Shown: positions 42,764 to 55,205 of the stretch, in pieces
How positions within the stretch are numbered: position 1 is the first letter of the stretch
Layout: every line of letters begins with the position of its first letter
DNA from: Anthoceros angustus
Taxonomy: Eukaryota > Streptophyta > Anthocerotopsida > Anthocerotales > Anthocerotaceae
Length of the DNA stretch: 64,000 bases
NCBI GenBank assembly: GCA_010909165.1
Contig: MU008207.1
Span: 186,001-250,000 of the forward strand
Reading direction: 5' to 3'
Program-made: the position numbers and the translations under genes
The notes under the pieces: generated by a model
What the model saw: only the letters and a program-made list of their open reading frames with translations
The model's database searches: none
Told to the model about the DNA's origin: nothing

Positions 42764-45155
42764 TAAATCCCTGCAAGCTTCTGCTTGAGCTGCGCTGAAG
42801 CCGGGTCCATCGTATGTCTTCTATTGAGGGCGGCCGTTCGATCAGCCATTGGAGTTGGCATTGTCGTTGGAGTACAACATCTAGGAGGCTCATCTGATCA
42901 GTGTGCGCGAGCGAGCGATGGCTGGCTGTGTGTGCTATGCCTGGAAGAGTCTCTTGCGCTGGTGGGACTCCAAAGAAGTGACCACCTATTGTTGGGCAAG
43001 CGCACAACCAAGTCGGGTGCGGTCGAAGTGGATGTTTCCTGTCTGGAGATGGCTCTTCCAGCGAGGGTGGTGGTGCTCGCTGCCAGGAGGAGCAGTGGGC
43101 ACAGGCAACTCCAAGGAGTCCTCACACCCATTGAACAACTTGGGTGCATTCTCTGCCATGCCCGGCCTGCAGGTTACCACCATGGGCGAGTAACGCCTGA
43201 AACTGTGAGCAAGCTATGTCATGACGGCCATCTCGCTCAGGCTGTGGAGGCTTTGGAACTGGTGGTGCTAACACACCCTTGCATTTCCAAATCCCTCTTC
43301 TGCACTATCCTGAAGAGATGTGCGGTCAGCAAGGATCTTGTGCTGGGTAGCCGCGTCCATGCTCTTACAGTGAAACAGGGGTACCGGTCAGACACGTTCC
43401 TGGGCAACCACGTCCTGCGGATGTATGCTTCTCATGGCAAGTTGCAGCACATGATGCATGTATTTGAAGGCCTGGCCGAACCGGATGCCTTCACCTGGTC
43501 TGCCGTCATTTCTGCCCATGTTAGGCATCGACGAGACGAGCAGGCCATTCAACTGTATCAGCGAATGCGGACCACGTCCCGTGTGAAGCCGATGGGCATG
43601 TAATTGTGGCAGCCCTTCAGGCTTGTGCAAGGGCCTCGGACTTGGAAACTGGGCAGCAGGTGCATGCCGACGTGTTGGCCAGCGGCGTGGAGCCTGATCT
43701 GTTTGTTTCAAGTTGCTTGGTTGCCATGTATGCCAAGTGTGGCAGCTTGGAGGATGCTCAGGCCGTGTTTGATGCTCTTGGTGAAAAGAACGTGGTGACA
43801 TGGACTGCCATGATAGCAGGATATGCCCAGCAGGGCAGGGGCCACCAAGCCCTTCACCTCTACACTGCAATGGAAGAAGGAGGCATGGCCGTACCCGATT
43901 CCATCACCTTTGTGTGCCTCCTGCAGGCATGTGCAAGTGTGGGAACCCCAGCTTTGGACAGAGGGATGCACCTGCATGCTCAAATCAGGGGAGGAGGACA
44001 TGAGGGTGATGTGTCTGTAGCCAACAGTTTGGTGAACATGTATGCAAAGTGTGGCAGCTTGCAGGATGCTCAGACAGTGTTTAATGGACTTGGTCACAAA
44101 GATGTTGTGACGTGGACTGCAATGATAGCAGGGTACTCCCAGCACAGCATGGGGCAGGAGGCACTTGCTCTCTACAGTGCCATGCAAGATGAAGGCCTGG
44201 CTGTACCCAATTCTGTGACGTTTGTGCCTGCAGGCATGTGCAAGTGGGCAGCCCAGCTTTGGAAAGCACCTTCATGCAAATCAAAGCAGGTGGACATGAA
44301 GCTGATGTGTTTGTTGCCAACAGTTTGGTGAACATGTATGCAAAATGTGGCAGCCTGGAAGATGCTCAGGTAGCTTTTGACAGAATTGGTCAAAAAACGG
44401 TTGTGACGTGGACTGCCATTATAGCAGGATATTCCCAGCAGGGTAGGGGTGAGGAAGCCCTTCGTGTGTACAGTTGTATGGAAGAAGGAGGCATCGTGGT
44501 ACCCGATTCCGTGACGTTTGTGTGCCTGCTCCAGGCATGTGCAAGTGTGGGCACCCCAGCTTTAGACAAGGGGAAGCAGCTTCATGCGCTGATTAGGGAG
44601 CGAGGATATGAAGCTGATGTGTTTGTAGCCAACAGTTTGGTGAATATGTATGCAAAGTGTGGCAGCTTGGGAGACGCACAGACTGTGTTTGACGGACTTG
44701 GTCACAGAGATGTGGTGACGTGGACTGCCCTGATAGCAGGGTATTCCCAGCAGGGCATGTGGCAGGAAGCCCTTCGTTTTTACAGTGCTATGAGAAGAAG
44801 GTTTTGCTATACCTGATTCTGTGACATTTGTGTGCCTCCTTCAGGCATGTGCAAGTGTGGGCACCCCAGCTTTGGAGAAGGGCAAGGATCTTCACGCACA
44901 GATTACAGAGGGAGGGCATGAAGCTGTTGCATCTGTAGCTAGCATGGTAGTGAACATGTATGCAAAGTGCGGAAGCTTGGAAGATGCTCAGAGAGTGTTT
45001 GATGGACTTGGTGAAAAAGATGTGGTGGCATGGAATGCCATGCTAGCTGGGTATTCCCAGCAGCGGATGGGGCAGGAAGCTCTTCGCCTGTACAGTGCTA
45101 TGCAAGAGGAAGGCATGGTTGTACCCAATTCCTTAACATTTGTGTGCCTCCTCAA
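42764..45155 (+). pseudogene. WW-type PPR gene C, long fragment with broken frames
   Basis: Leader, PPR array start (43200-43600), then modules to about 45140. Frames are interrupted by short losses relative to 40.97-42.0 and 57.64-59.17 kb: AAGCCGATGG for AAGCCCGATGG (43590), TTTGTGCCTGCAGG for TTTGTGTGCCTGCTGCAGG (44222), GGAAAGCACC for GGAGAAGGGAAAGCACC (44261), ATGAGAAGAAGG for ATGAGAGAAGAAGG (44790). Segment 43958-44220 (RGMHLHAQIRG..) is seen only here and supplies the module that links the two halves of gene C. It ends at CCTCCTCAA (45147-45155), where LTR text starts. Confidence 0.82.
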
Positions 45156-45541
45156 ACAGCTCTCCTCTAGCATGCTCAAATCAGGGAGGAGGACATGAGG
45201 GTGATGTGTCTGTAGCCAACAGTTTGGTGAACATGTATGCAAAGTGTGGCAGCTTGCAGGATGCTTTTCTAGGGCCAGCCTCATCTCCTTTTATAAGGAG
45301 GCTTACATCATTTCAAAGTAAGCAAAGCCGTCGGTCCGACCAGCAGCGCGGGACAGGGACAGGTATGGGGACAGGCAGCTTGCTGCTGTGAATGTGGAGA
45401 CTATGCGCGTCATTTTGGTTTTGTTTTTGATCCTGACCCTCCCAGGCCAGCAAGAGGTTACGATAGTGGCATAACAGCTGAAACCGTGAGGAAGCTATGT
45501 GATGAGGGTCATCTAACTCAAGCTGTTGAAGCTTTGGAAAG
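45147..45541. other. Micro-mosaic of LTR, gene C and gene A pieces
   Basis: Within 400 bp: LTR copy B text (45156-45178), gene C module (45179-45265), LTR again (45266-45322), then the 5' part of gene A (AAAGCCGTCGGTCCGACC.., 45323-45541). The joints are CATGCTCA (45171-45178), CAGGATGCT (45257-45265), CAAAGTAAG (45314-45322) and TTTGGAAAG (45533-45541). Not a gene. Confidence 0.88.
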
Positions 45542-47276
45542 AAATTTTTGGCGAACACCAGCTCTAGGGCGACTTCGTAAAGGGAGCTCAGCAACACTAC
45601 TTTGCGCAGCGCCCAGCAAATGTGAGCTTATCAAACATCAGCTGAAATTTTCTTTGGCTTTCAACGCCGGGCAAATGTGAGCGTATCAAACATCAGCTGA
45701 AGTTTTCTTTGGCTTTCAACGCCGAGCAAATGTGAGCTAATCACATATCAGTTTAAATTTTCTTCTACTGCAAAACGGAGATCACTCTCTCAAGAGTCCG
45801 ATAGTAGAAGGGGGCATTGCGAGAATCGAACTCACGACCTCTCGCACCCGAAGCGAGAATCATACCACTAGACCAAATGCCCTGACGTAAATTGGAAGAG
45901 ATAGTTAAAAATTTAATATAGAAAGTTTAGTTTTAATTAAATTTCCAGTCGATTCTGTCCACTTGGACGGACCAAGTCTCAGGTGCTGCAGTGTAAGGAG
46001 CCCAGAATTCCACTTCCGAGAAAAGTGTTGTGACCTGGACTGCCATGATAGCAGGATATGCCCAGCAGGGCATGGGTCAGGAAGCCCTTCACCTCCACAG
46101 TGCTATGCAAGAAGAAGGCATGGTTGTACCCAACTCCGTCACATTTGTGTGTCTCCTGCAGGCATGTGCAAGTGTGGGCGGAATTTCCAGATCAATCTGT
46201 GGGGGTGGGAAGGAGGGGCAGTCCATGTCAACAATCCTCACCAACATCAAACACCTTTCAAGCCTCATTCACGCCTCCACACTTGGCTCACATGTTCAGC
46301 AGGCGATTCATGCCAAAAAATTTCCGCCTTTTCCGCACTGGCCTAATAATTTCGGTCATCCTCCTTTGCCATGACCGTATGTCTGCGCAGACGCACATGC
46401 CTTGAGGACTGCACGCAGACATGAAGAAGAAGAATTTTATTGAAGTCCACTAAGGACGGATTTCCGTCATGGGACTTGGTACATATAACAACTTGTACCA
46501 TGGTTACTTGGCTTGACACCCCAGGCTCCCAACAAAGCCACAACGAAAAATGAAGCCGGCGGCTGTCCCAAAACTTGCATGGTCTTTTCCCAAGCTGGAA
46601 TTATGATAGGTGGGTTTAGGCGGTTTCGTATGCTTCCGGTAGTCATTTCCATGCCCTTTAACAGATGGGCTGTGCACATCAACGAAGAGTCGCACACCAG
46701 AAGTCTTCTGACATGCATGTATTTGGCAACCATGTTGGACTTTGTCTTGATGTCGTTGCCATGGGTAATAGAACACCGTATACACCGTGATGCCAAGTAC
46801 CTCGGCATCCTGCCATTGCTTGCTTTACGCCCCATCTTCCGACAGCGGTCCCTGTACGATGGCCACAGTCTGGAAACCAGACCCGTTTTGGACCCAACAA
46901 ATTGGTGGAGCTCCCGATCACCTCGTAGTCTTCGGAGTCATCCAGCGATGGTCGTCGCCAGGAGCAGGACCACTTGTGGCAACAATTTTTCTGGCCCCTA
47001 CTATGTGGTGGGACAACAGACGAGATAAGAAGAGCTCCCGTTCGCCTGACTTCCGGCGTAAGGGGTCCGGCGAGGTCCTGTGGTTAAACAGCATGCTCAA
47101 GCCAGCTTGGGTTGATGAGCAGCTCGTTTCTTTGGATATGCAGATGGGTCATGGTGCCTCTCCTTCCAAGTCCAGCTCTCCTGATAAGCCTGAGCCTAGC
47201 AGGCCTGCAGGATTGGAGATGAGCGTCGTAACGGCTGTAACCGTGAGCACATTATGCCAGCAGGGGAAGCTTGCTG
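45542..47276. repeat. Second copy of 34.65-36.25 kb with a PPR insert
   Basis: Carries the 55-bp repeats, the tRNA-Pro, the upstream region and the 5' part of the second KP-type PPR gene, with losses such as AAGTCTCAGG for AAGTCTCCAGG. Positions 46029-46179 are an insert from WW-type gene A (VVTWTAMIAGYAQQGMG..), bounded by GAGAAAAGTGT and AAGTGTGGGC. In this copy the PDF region reads on through GTGGTTAAACAGC without the stop seen at 36062. It ends at AGCTTGCTG (47268-47276). Confidence 0.88.
45811..45882 (-). tRNA. tRNA-Pro (CGG), second copy
   Basis: Sequence identical to 34929-35000, with the same flanks on both sides. Because the surrounding segment is part of the patchwork copy, it may be a duplicate in the assembly and not in the genome. 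Confidence 0.8.
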
Positions 47277-48747
47277 CTGTGAATGTGGAGACTATGCGCG
47301 TCATTTTGGTTTTGTTTTGATCCTGACCCTCCAGGCCAGCAAGAGGTTACGATAGTGGCATAACAGCTGAAACCGTGAGGAAGCTATGTGATGAGGGTCA
47401 TCTAACTCAAGCTGTTGAAGCTTTGGAAAGTCTGTCAAGACAGCTCATCGCATTCAAAGTCTCTCCTTCACACTGTCCTGAAGAAGTGTGTGGCAAAGAA
47501 GGATCTGGTTGTGGGGCGACAGGTTCATGACCTCGTGGTCAAACTTGGGTACGAGTCGGATGCATACTTGGAAACCATATCTTGCGCATGTATGCATGTG
47601 GAGGTTGGACGCCAAGCTTTCAATGAAGCAGTGAGGCTAGACAGGAATGATGCTGCAGCATATGTGATGATGTGGAACATCTACACCAGTGCCCAGATGT
47701 GGGAGCAAGCACACGAGATACAAGTGAGCAGGAAAGGGATCAAGGCATGGAAGCAACCAGGCCAGAGCTGGTGGACAGACGAGGATGGGCTGGTGCATAG
47801 TTTTTTGGTTGGGGATGAGAAGCATCCCCAACCCCATCTCCATCCACAGACGGAAGAGAAAGGAAGGATGCATCCAACTGCTAGACTGGTCACAACAGGA
47901 CACATGGCTGCCAATGACAGCAAAGTGGATCATATCAGCAAGGAGAGCACTACTCAGCCAGGGCATATGCCCCCATTATCAATCGCGAAGAACATGTCAA
48001 GGGAAACAAACTTGTCATCAGCTACATGTCACATGTATGTACGAGGCTGGAAAGCGATGGCTAGGCACTTTGGACGACTCCACAGTAATGTTCCCACTTC
48101 TTGCTTTGCCCACATACATCCTGTCTTGACATCCTGCTCCCGTTCGGCCAGGATGAATGTTGCTGGGTTAAGGGTATTGTAGGAGGAGCTTCTCATCGCG
48201 TGGCGCACAAGTCAGGAGGAGGTGCAGCAGCTTTGCAAGAAGAAAGCCCGTCCGTTAGAGCGTCTTCTGGTGAGGGTTATCGCCATGAGAAGATGCTATC
48301 TAGGCAACCTACACTTTGTGGGATATCACCAGGCAAAGCCGTCGGTCCGACCAGCGCGGGACAGGGACAGGTATGGGGACAGGCAGCTTGCTGCTGTGAA
48401 TGTGGAGACTATGCGTCATTTTGGTTTTGTTTTTGATCCTGACCCTCCAGGCCAGCAAGAGGTTACGATAGTGGCATAACAGCTGAAACCGTGAGGAAGC
48501 TATGTGATGAGGGTCATCTAACTCAAGCTGTTGAAGCTTTGGAAAGTCTGTCAAGACAGCTCATCGCATTCAAAGTCTCCTTCACACTGTCCTGAAGAAG
48601 TGTGTGGCAAAGAAGGATGTTGCTCTGGGCAGGCGCGTCCATGTTTTCACCCTGAAAACGGGGTACCAGTCAGATACTTTCCTGGGTTTCTGCATCCTGC
48701 AGATGTATGCCTCACTTGGTAGGTTGCAAGACGCTATGGATGTGTTC
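47277..48747 (+). pseudogene. Patchwork: gene A 5' bit, KP bit, WW-type E2 tail, gene A 5' part
   Basis: 47277-47504 is gene A N-terminal text. 47505-47605 is KP-gene text (VVGRQVHDLVVKLGYESDAY). 47606 onward is a WW-type C-terminal region (GRQAFNEAVRLDRNDAAAY.. GQSWWTDEDG.. VGDEKHPQ) running on as a 59-residue non-DYW tail, then the gene A 5' region again to 48747. Joints: AAGAAGGAT (47496-47504), GTGGAGGT (47598-47605), ATGGATGTGTTC (48736-48747). The E2 tail is the only full copy of that region (GRQAFNEAV..) in the window and is probably the end of gene C. Confidence 0.78.
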
Positions 48748-49003
48748 ACCAGGGTGGGAAACCAAATGCCTTCATGTGGTTTTCCATTATCTCTGCACAT
48801 GCCAAGCATGGGAAACTCAATGAAGCCATACAATTGTATCATCGGATGAGAAGGTCTGGTGTGAAGCCAGATGGCCATGTCTTTGTGGCAGCTCTCCAGG
48901 CTTGTGCATTTGCCGCCGACTTGGAATCTGGCAGAAAAGTGCACTGTGATGTGTTGCAAAGTCATTCCTCCCAACTTGTTTGTTGGAAACTGCCTGGTGG
49001 ACA
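48748..49003 (+). pseudogene. Patchwork: KP / gene A / KP array pieces
   Basis: KP-gene text (FTRVGNQMPS frame-shifted, IISAHAKHGKLNEA) to 48833, gene A (LYHRMRRSGVKPDGHVFVA) to 48907, KP gene again (AFAADLESGRKVHCDVLQS) to 49003. Joints are GCCATACAA (48825-48833), GCTTGTGC (48900-48907) and CTGGTGGACA (48994-49003). In each case both genes encode the homologous PPR position, so switching is between aligned paralogues. Confidence 0.82.
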
Positions 49004-50831
49004 GACGAGGATGGGCTGGTGCATAGTTTTTGGTTGGGGATGAGAAGCATCCCCAACCCCATCTCCATCCACAGACGGAAGAGAAAGGAAGGATGCATCC
49101 AACTGCTAGACTGGTCACAACAGGACACATGGCTGCCAATGACAGCAAAGTGGATCATATCAGCAAGGAGAGCACTACTCAGCCAGGGCATATGCCCCCA
49201 TTATCAATCGCGAAGAACATGTCAAGGGAAACAAACTTGTCATCAGCTACATGTCACATGTATGTACGAGGCTGGAAAGCGATGGCTAGGCACTTTGGAC
49301 GACTCCACAGTAATGTTCCCACTTCTTGCTTTGCCCACATACATCCTGTCTTGACATCCTGCTCCCGTTCGGCCAGGATGAATGTTGCTGGGTTAAGGGT
49401 ATTGTAGGAGGAGCTTCTCATCGCGTGGCGCACAAGTCAGGAGGAGGTGCAGCAGCTTTGCAAGAAGAAAGCCCGTCCGTTAGAGCGTCTTCTGGTGAGG
49501 GTTATCGCCATGAGAAGATGCTATCTAGGCAACCTACACTTTGTGGGATATCACCAGGCAAAGCCGTCGGTCCGACCAGCGCGGGACAGGGACAGGTATG
49601 GGGACAGGCAGCTTGCTGCTGTGAATGTGGAGACTATGCGTCATTTTGGTTTTGTTTTTGATCCTGACCCTCCAGGCCAGCAAGAGGTTACGATAGTGGC
49701 ATAACAGCTGAAACCGTGAGGAAGCTATGTGATGAGGGTCATCTAACTCAAGCTGTTGAAGCTTTGGAAAGTCTGTCGAAGACAGCTCATCGCATTTCAA
49801 AGTCTCTCCTTCACACTGTCCTGAAGAAGTGTGTGGCAAAGAAGGATGTTGCTCTGGGCAGGCGCGTCCATGTTTTCACCCTGAAAACGGGGTACCAGTC
49901 AGATACTTTCCTGGGTTTCTGCATCCTGCAGATGTATGCCTCACTTGGTAGGTTGCAAGACGCTATGGATGTGTTCGAAGCCGCTGTTGAACCAGATGCC
50001 TACATGTGGTCAGCTATAATTTCCGCGCATGTGAGACACGGACGGGACAGCCAGGCCATACAATTGTATCATCGGATGAGAAGGTCTGGTGTGAAGCCAG
50101 ATGGCCATGTCTTTGTGGCAGCTCTCCAGGCTTGTGCCAGGGGCAGACCTAAAATCTGGTCAGCAGGTGCATGCCCATGTGCTGGCCAGCGCCATACCAA
50201 TGCTGCTGAGAGTCCTGATTTGTTTGTCTACAACAGTTTGGTGGACATGTATGCCAAGTGTGGAAGTTTGGAAGACGCTCAGACAGTGTTTGATGCACTG
50301 AGTGAGAAAAGTGTTGTGACCTGGACTGCCATGATAGCAGGATATGCCCAGCAGGGCATGGGTCAGGAAGCCCTTCACCTCCACAGTGCTATGCAAGAAG
50401 AAGGCATGGTTGTACCCAACTCCGTCACATTTGTGTGTCTCCTGCAGGCATGTGCAAGTGTGGGCAGGTCAGCTGGAGAAGGGAAGCAGCTTCATGCAGA
50501 TTAGAGAAGGGGCACGAAGCTGATGTGTTTTGGCTAGCAGTTTGGTGAACATGTATGCCAAGTGTGGCAGCTTGGAAGACGCTCAGCAAGTGTTTGACAG
50601 AGTCGCTAAAAAGATGTGGTGATGTGGACTGCCATGATAGCAGGGTACTCCCAACAGGGGATGGGGCAGGAAGCGCTGTCTCTACAGTGCTATGCAAGAA
50701 GAAGGCATGGCTGTACCCAATCCCGTGACATTTGTGTGCCTCCTCCAGGCATGTGCAAATGTGGGAGCTTTGGATCTGGGAAGGCAGCTTCATGCACAGA
50801 TGCTAGAACAAAACCTCAAGGGGATGTGTTC
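49004..50831 (+). pseudogene. WW-type gene A, copy 2 (frames broken)
   Basis: Same upstream region, leader and PPR array as 60785-62680, but with losses: GCCAGGGGCAGACC for GCCAGGGGGGCAGACC (50138), GGTCAGCTGGAG for GGTCAGCGCTGGAG, TTAGAGAAGGGGCACG for TTAGAGAAGGGGGGCACG, AAAAAGATG for AAAAAAGATG. The longest clean frame is 49716-50504. It switches to KP text at GGATGTGTTC (50822-50831). Confidence 0.82.
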
Positions 50832-52486
50832 ACCAGGGTGGGAAACCAAATGCCTTCATGTGGTTTTCCATTATCTCTGCACATGCCAAGCATGGGAAAC
50901 TCAATGAAGCCATACAATTGTATCATCGGATGAGAAGGTCTGGTGTGAAGCCAGATGGCCATGTCTTTGTGGCAGCTCTCCAGGCTTGTGCCAGGGGCAG
51001 ACCTAAAATCTGGTCAGCAGGTGCATGCCCATGTGCTGGCCAGCGCCATACCAATGCTGCTGAGAGTCCTGATTTGTTTGTCTACAACAGTTTGGTGGAC
51101 ATGTATGCCAAGTGTGGAAGTTTGGAAGACGCTCAGACAGTGTTTGATGCACTGAGTGAGAAAAGTGCACTGTGATGTGTTGAAGCCGCTGTTGAACCAG
51201 ATGCCTACATGTGGTCAGCTATAATTTCCGCGCATGTGAGACACGGACGGGACAGCCAGGCCATACAATTGTATCATCGGATGAGAAGGTCTGGTGTGAA
51301 GCCAGATGGCCATGTCTTTGTGGCAGCTCTCCAGGCTTGTGCCAGGGGCAGACCTAAAATCTGGTCAGCAGGTGCATGCCCATGTGCTGGCCAGCGCCAG
51401 CAATGCTGCTGAGAGTCCTGATTTGTTTGTCTACAACAGTTTGGTGGACATGTATGCCAAGTGTGGAAGTTTGGAAGACGCTCAGACAGTGTTTGATGCA
51501 CTGAGTGAGAAAAGTGTTGTGACCTGGACTGCCATGATAGCAGGATATGCCCAGCAGGGCATGGGTCAGGAAGCCCTTCACCTCCACAGTGCTATGCAAG
51601 AAGAAGGCATGGTTGTACCCAACTCCGTCACATTTGTGTGTCTCCTGCAGGCATGTGCAAGTGTGGGCAGGTCAGCGCTGGAGAAGGGGAAGCAGCTTCA
51701 TGCGCAGATTAGAGAAGGGGGGCACGAAGCTGATGTGTTTTTGGCTAGCAGTTTGGTGAACATGTATGCCAAGTGTGGCAGCTTGGAAGACGCTCAGCAA
51801 GTGTTTGACAGAGTCGCTAAAAAAGATGTGGTGATGTGGACTGCCATGATAGCAGGGTACTCCCAACAGGGGATGGGGCAGGAAGCGCTTCGTCTCTACA
51901 GTGCTATGCAAGAAGAAGGCATGGCTGTACCCAATCCCGTGACATTTGTGTGCCTCCTCCAGGCATGTGCAAATGTGGGAGCTTTGGATCTGGGAAGGCA
52001 GCTTCATGCACAGATGCTAGAACAAAACCTCAAGGGGATGTGTTCGTAGGTGGCAGCTTGATTAACATGTATGGGAAGTGTGGGAGCATGGTTGATGCAC
52101 AGCAGGTGTTTGATGGTTTGCCCTCGCCTGAAAGAAACATCATCACCTGAATGCACTAATTGCAGGCTATGCCTGTCAAGGGAGAGTGAGGTAGTGTTCG
52201 ACTTGGTCCACAGAATGAGACAGGATGGCATACACCCAAACGGCATTACATTCCTTAGTGTTCTGACGGTATGCAGCCATGCGGGACTGGTGACGGAGGG
52301 GTGGCAATACTTTGAGGCAATGAGCAGGGACTACCACGGCATCACCCCTACCCAAACCCACTATACATGCATGGTGGATCTCCTAGGCCGAGCAGGACAA
52401 CTTGATGAGGCACTAACTTTGGCAAGATCAATGCCTATGGCGCCTAATGCTGCAGTTTGGCACACCCTTTGGGTGCTTGTCGAAAG
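50832..52486 (+). pseudogene. Patchwork then WW-type gene A, copy 3
   Basis: KP text to 50917, gene A to 51167, a 15-base KP scrap (GCACTGTGATGTGTT), then gene A again from about 51183. This copy keeps a clean frame 51306-52049, through five PPR motifs, until CCTCAAGGGG replaces CCTCCAAGGGG. Further losses follow at 52150 (ACCTGAATG for ACCTGGAATG) and 52466. It leaves gene A at TGTCGAAAG (52478-52486). Confidence 0.82.
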
Positions 52487-53309
52487 GGACTGCTGGTACC
52501 ATACTGTTGGCACCTGCCTGGGACATGTATGCAAATGTGGCTGGGCACTGCACGCCAGGTTTTGACAGCTTGGCCACAAAGGATGTGGTGACATGGACGA
52601 CCCTGATATCTGGGTATGGTGCTTGTCGAAAGTGGTGCAACGTAGAGGTGGGACGCCACGCTTTTAATGAGGCCCTGAAGCTAGAGGTAGCAGACTCTGC
52701 AGCGTATGCTGATGTCCAACATATACACGGGTGCTCATATGTGGGAGCAGGCTCAGGAAATGCAGACAACGAGGAAAAGAATGAGGGTATGGAAGCAGCC
52801 AGGTCAGAGCTGGTGGACAGACGAGGACGGACTGGTGCACAGTTTTTGGTTGGGGATGAGCCGTGAAGCGTGAAGCGTGAAGCGTGAAGCGTGAAGCGTG
52901 AAGCTGGTTACTGGCAGGAAACACTAGAGACTGGATGCTGATGGCTCGTCTGACGTGCTAGGAGGCGCTACGACGAGGCTCATTCTCGGCTGTCATTCTT
53001 TGTAACGGGATGCCTACTGCTGAGCACTACAATTGCATGATTGATCTTCTTGGGCGTGCAGGCCATTTAGATGAGGCTGAGAACATGCTTTTGTCATGTG
53101 AGGGCCAGAGTAATGTTGTGGGATTGACGTCTTTGCTGAATTCCTGCAAAAGTCACGGGGATATTGAGAGAGCGAGACGTTGTTTTGAGAGTCTGGTTAG
53201 TCTGGAGCCTCAGAGTGCATCCGCGTATGTGCTCATGGCCAATGCCTATGGCGCCTAATGCTGCAGTTTGGCACACCGCTGGTGGTAACAAAGAATCTGC
53301 GCATGTGCA
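52487..53309 (+). pseudogene. Patchwork of KP gene and gene A C-terminal pieces
   Basis: KP array scrap (GGGACTGCTGGTACCATACT..) to 52626, gene A E2 end with its stop and 7-bp repeats to 53021, KP E-region (EHYNCMIDLLGRAGHLDEAE) to 53250, 20 bases of gene A, 25 bases of KP DYW (VVTKNLRMC), then gene A. Joints are GGTGCTTGT (52618-52626), CCTACTGCT (53013-53021), AATGCCTATG (53241-53250), TGGCACACC (53269-53277) and GCATGTGCA (53301-53309). Confidence 0.85.
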
Positions 53310-54700
53310 AATGTGGGAGCTTTGGATCTGGGAAGGCAGCTTCATGCACAGATGCTAGAACAAAACCTCAAGGGGATGTGTTAGGTGGCAGCTTGATTAA
53401 CATGTATGGGAAGTGTGGGAGCATGGTTGATGCACAGCAGGTGTTTGATGGTTTGCCCTCGCCTGAAAGAAACATCATCACCTGAATGCACTAATTGCAG
53501 GCTATGCCTGTCAAGGGAGAGTGAGGTAGTGTTCGACTTGGTCCACAGAATGAGACAGGATGGCATACACCCAAACGGCATTACATTCCTTAGTGTTCTG
53601 ACGGTATGCAGCCATGCGGGACTGGTGACGGAGGGGTGGCAATACTTTGAGGCAATGAGCAGGGACTACCACGGCATCACCCCTACCCAAACCCACTATA
53701 CATGCATGGTGGATCTCCTAGGCCGAGCAGGACAACTTGATGAGGCACTAACTTTGGCAAGATCAATGCCTATGGCGCCTAATGCTGCAGTTTGGCACAC
53801 CCTTTGGGTGCTTGTCGAAAGTGGTGCAACGTAGAGGTGGGACGCCACGCTTTTAATGAGGCCCTGAAGCTAGAGGTAGCAGACTCTGCAGCGTATGCTG
53901 ATGTCCAACATATACACGGGTGCTCATATGTGGGAGCAGGCTCAGGAAATGCAGACAACGAGGAAAAGAATGAGGGTATGGAAGCAGCCAGGTCAGAGCT
54001 GGTGGACAGACGAGGACGGACTGGTGCACAGTTTTTGGTTGGGGATGAGCCGTGAAGCGTGAAGCGTGAAGCGTGAAGCGTGAAGCGTGAAGCTGGTTAC
54101 TGGCAGGAAACACTAGAGACTGGATGCTGATGGCTCGTCTGACGTGCTAGGAGGCGCTACGACGAGGCTCATTCTCGGCTGTCATTCTTTGTAACGGGAT
54201 GCCTACTGCTATGGTATGTGCGAGATAAAGTTTGCTCAAGGAGCAGAAGAGCCGAGCGCGATAATTGTGCCAAGATTCCCAGCCCAATGCCGGAGCCTTC
54301 AGAAAACTATGGTGTGTGGTCGCGGGTTCCAAAGTTTTCAGCCAGCACATGGATGGATAGAGGAGAAGCTGATGGTAATTGTCATGGAGTTGGATGTGAG
54401 ATGGTTAATGGTGACTAGGCAAAATGGTTCATGTCCAACCCCATCAGCTGGACGCTTCACTACTGAAGCATTTGAGGTTCTTTAGGAGTTAGTTAAGCAT
54501 AGGAGAGTCTTTGGTTGCTAAGGCTCTCGATTCTCTTCGCTGATACCCTTTACGTACATCAGCAACCGACGCTCATCTGGTTATCCTGGTTTGCCTTGAG
54601 CGAGGCCTCAAGGATGAGAAACCTATTCATCCCTTTCGGGAGAGAACTTATGTTCGGGACATTATTCATTGGATTCCGATTAGAAATCATCATACTAGGT
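53310..54700 (+). pseudogene. WW-type gene A, 3' part and downstream flank (copy 4)
   Basis: E1/E2 region of gene A ending VGDEP, the 7-bp repeat (54052-54093), and about 600 bp of 3' flank matching 63400-63990. Losses again against that copy: ACCTGAATG, AACCCCATCAGC for AACCCCACATCAGC, ACCCTTTACG for ACCCTTTTACG. A segment from here on (54700-54744) has no counterpart inside the window. Confidence 0.82.
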
Positions 54701-54744
54701 TAGAGTTAATAATCAATGTTACAAGATCAGTGCCAGTGTTTTTC

Positions 54745-55205
54745 TCACGGTCTTCCTTTACAGGTGCAACAACCATTTGAGAATCGATGCACCCGGTACC
54801 CATCCCTCACAACAATGTCTCGTCGTTCAAGTCTTGACATGATCTCCGTGGAACAGTGGCAGTCACTGCACATGCGTAGGTTCTTCGTTACCACCAGAGG
54901 TGTCCCACTGGAGTGTTCAAGAGACCAAACGCCAGAGCTAGCTTCTCAGCATGCCCACAAAGCACATCTTCCTTTTCCTTCTCACAGGCTTCAACACCAA
55001 CTTTGTGAGGTACGTGGCCTCCTTCCTGCTTCAGACGTGCATTCGTGCTCTACCTTAAGCGCAATATCCTCTCTTCTTTCTCCCACCAGAAATCTATGTA
55101 CCTGCTTATTCACCTCAATGGTCGCCACTGCAGGTTTCTTGTTAGCTCCTGCTACCATTCTCTGTGTTTCAATCCTGTCTACATCGGTCCACCTACCTGC
55201 ATCTG
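54745..55205 (-). pseudogene. Third KP-type PPR gene, DYW end (GRP)
   Basis: On the minus strand the end reads RDIVVR.GYRVHRFSNGCC, then TCKGRP and stop at 54747-54745: a KP-type DYW terminus with the last CxC as CTC. Upstream on the same strand are KNLRMCSDCH, a GHAEK-like HAE site near 54950, and a VATIEV PG box near 55120. Frames are broken by small losses. It belongs with the minus-strand pieces at 56398-57625 and 59179-59870. Confidence 0.75.

Noticed and set aside
45542-47276. Treating this as an independent KP-type PPR locus
   Set aside because: Sequence is the 34.65-36.25 kb segment again with losses and a gene A insert, not a diverged paralogue.
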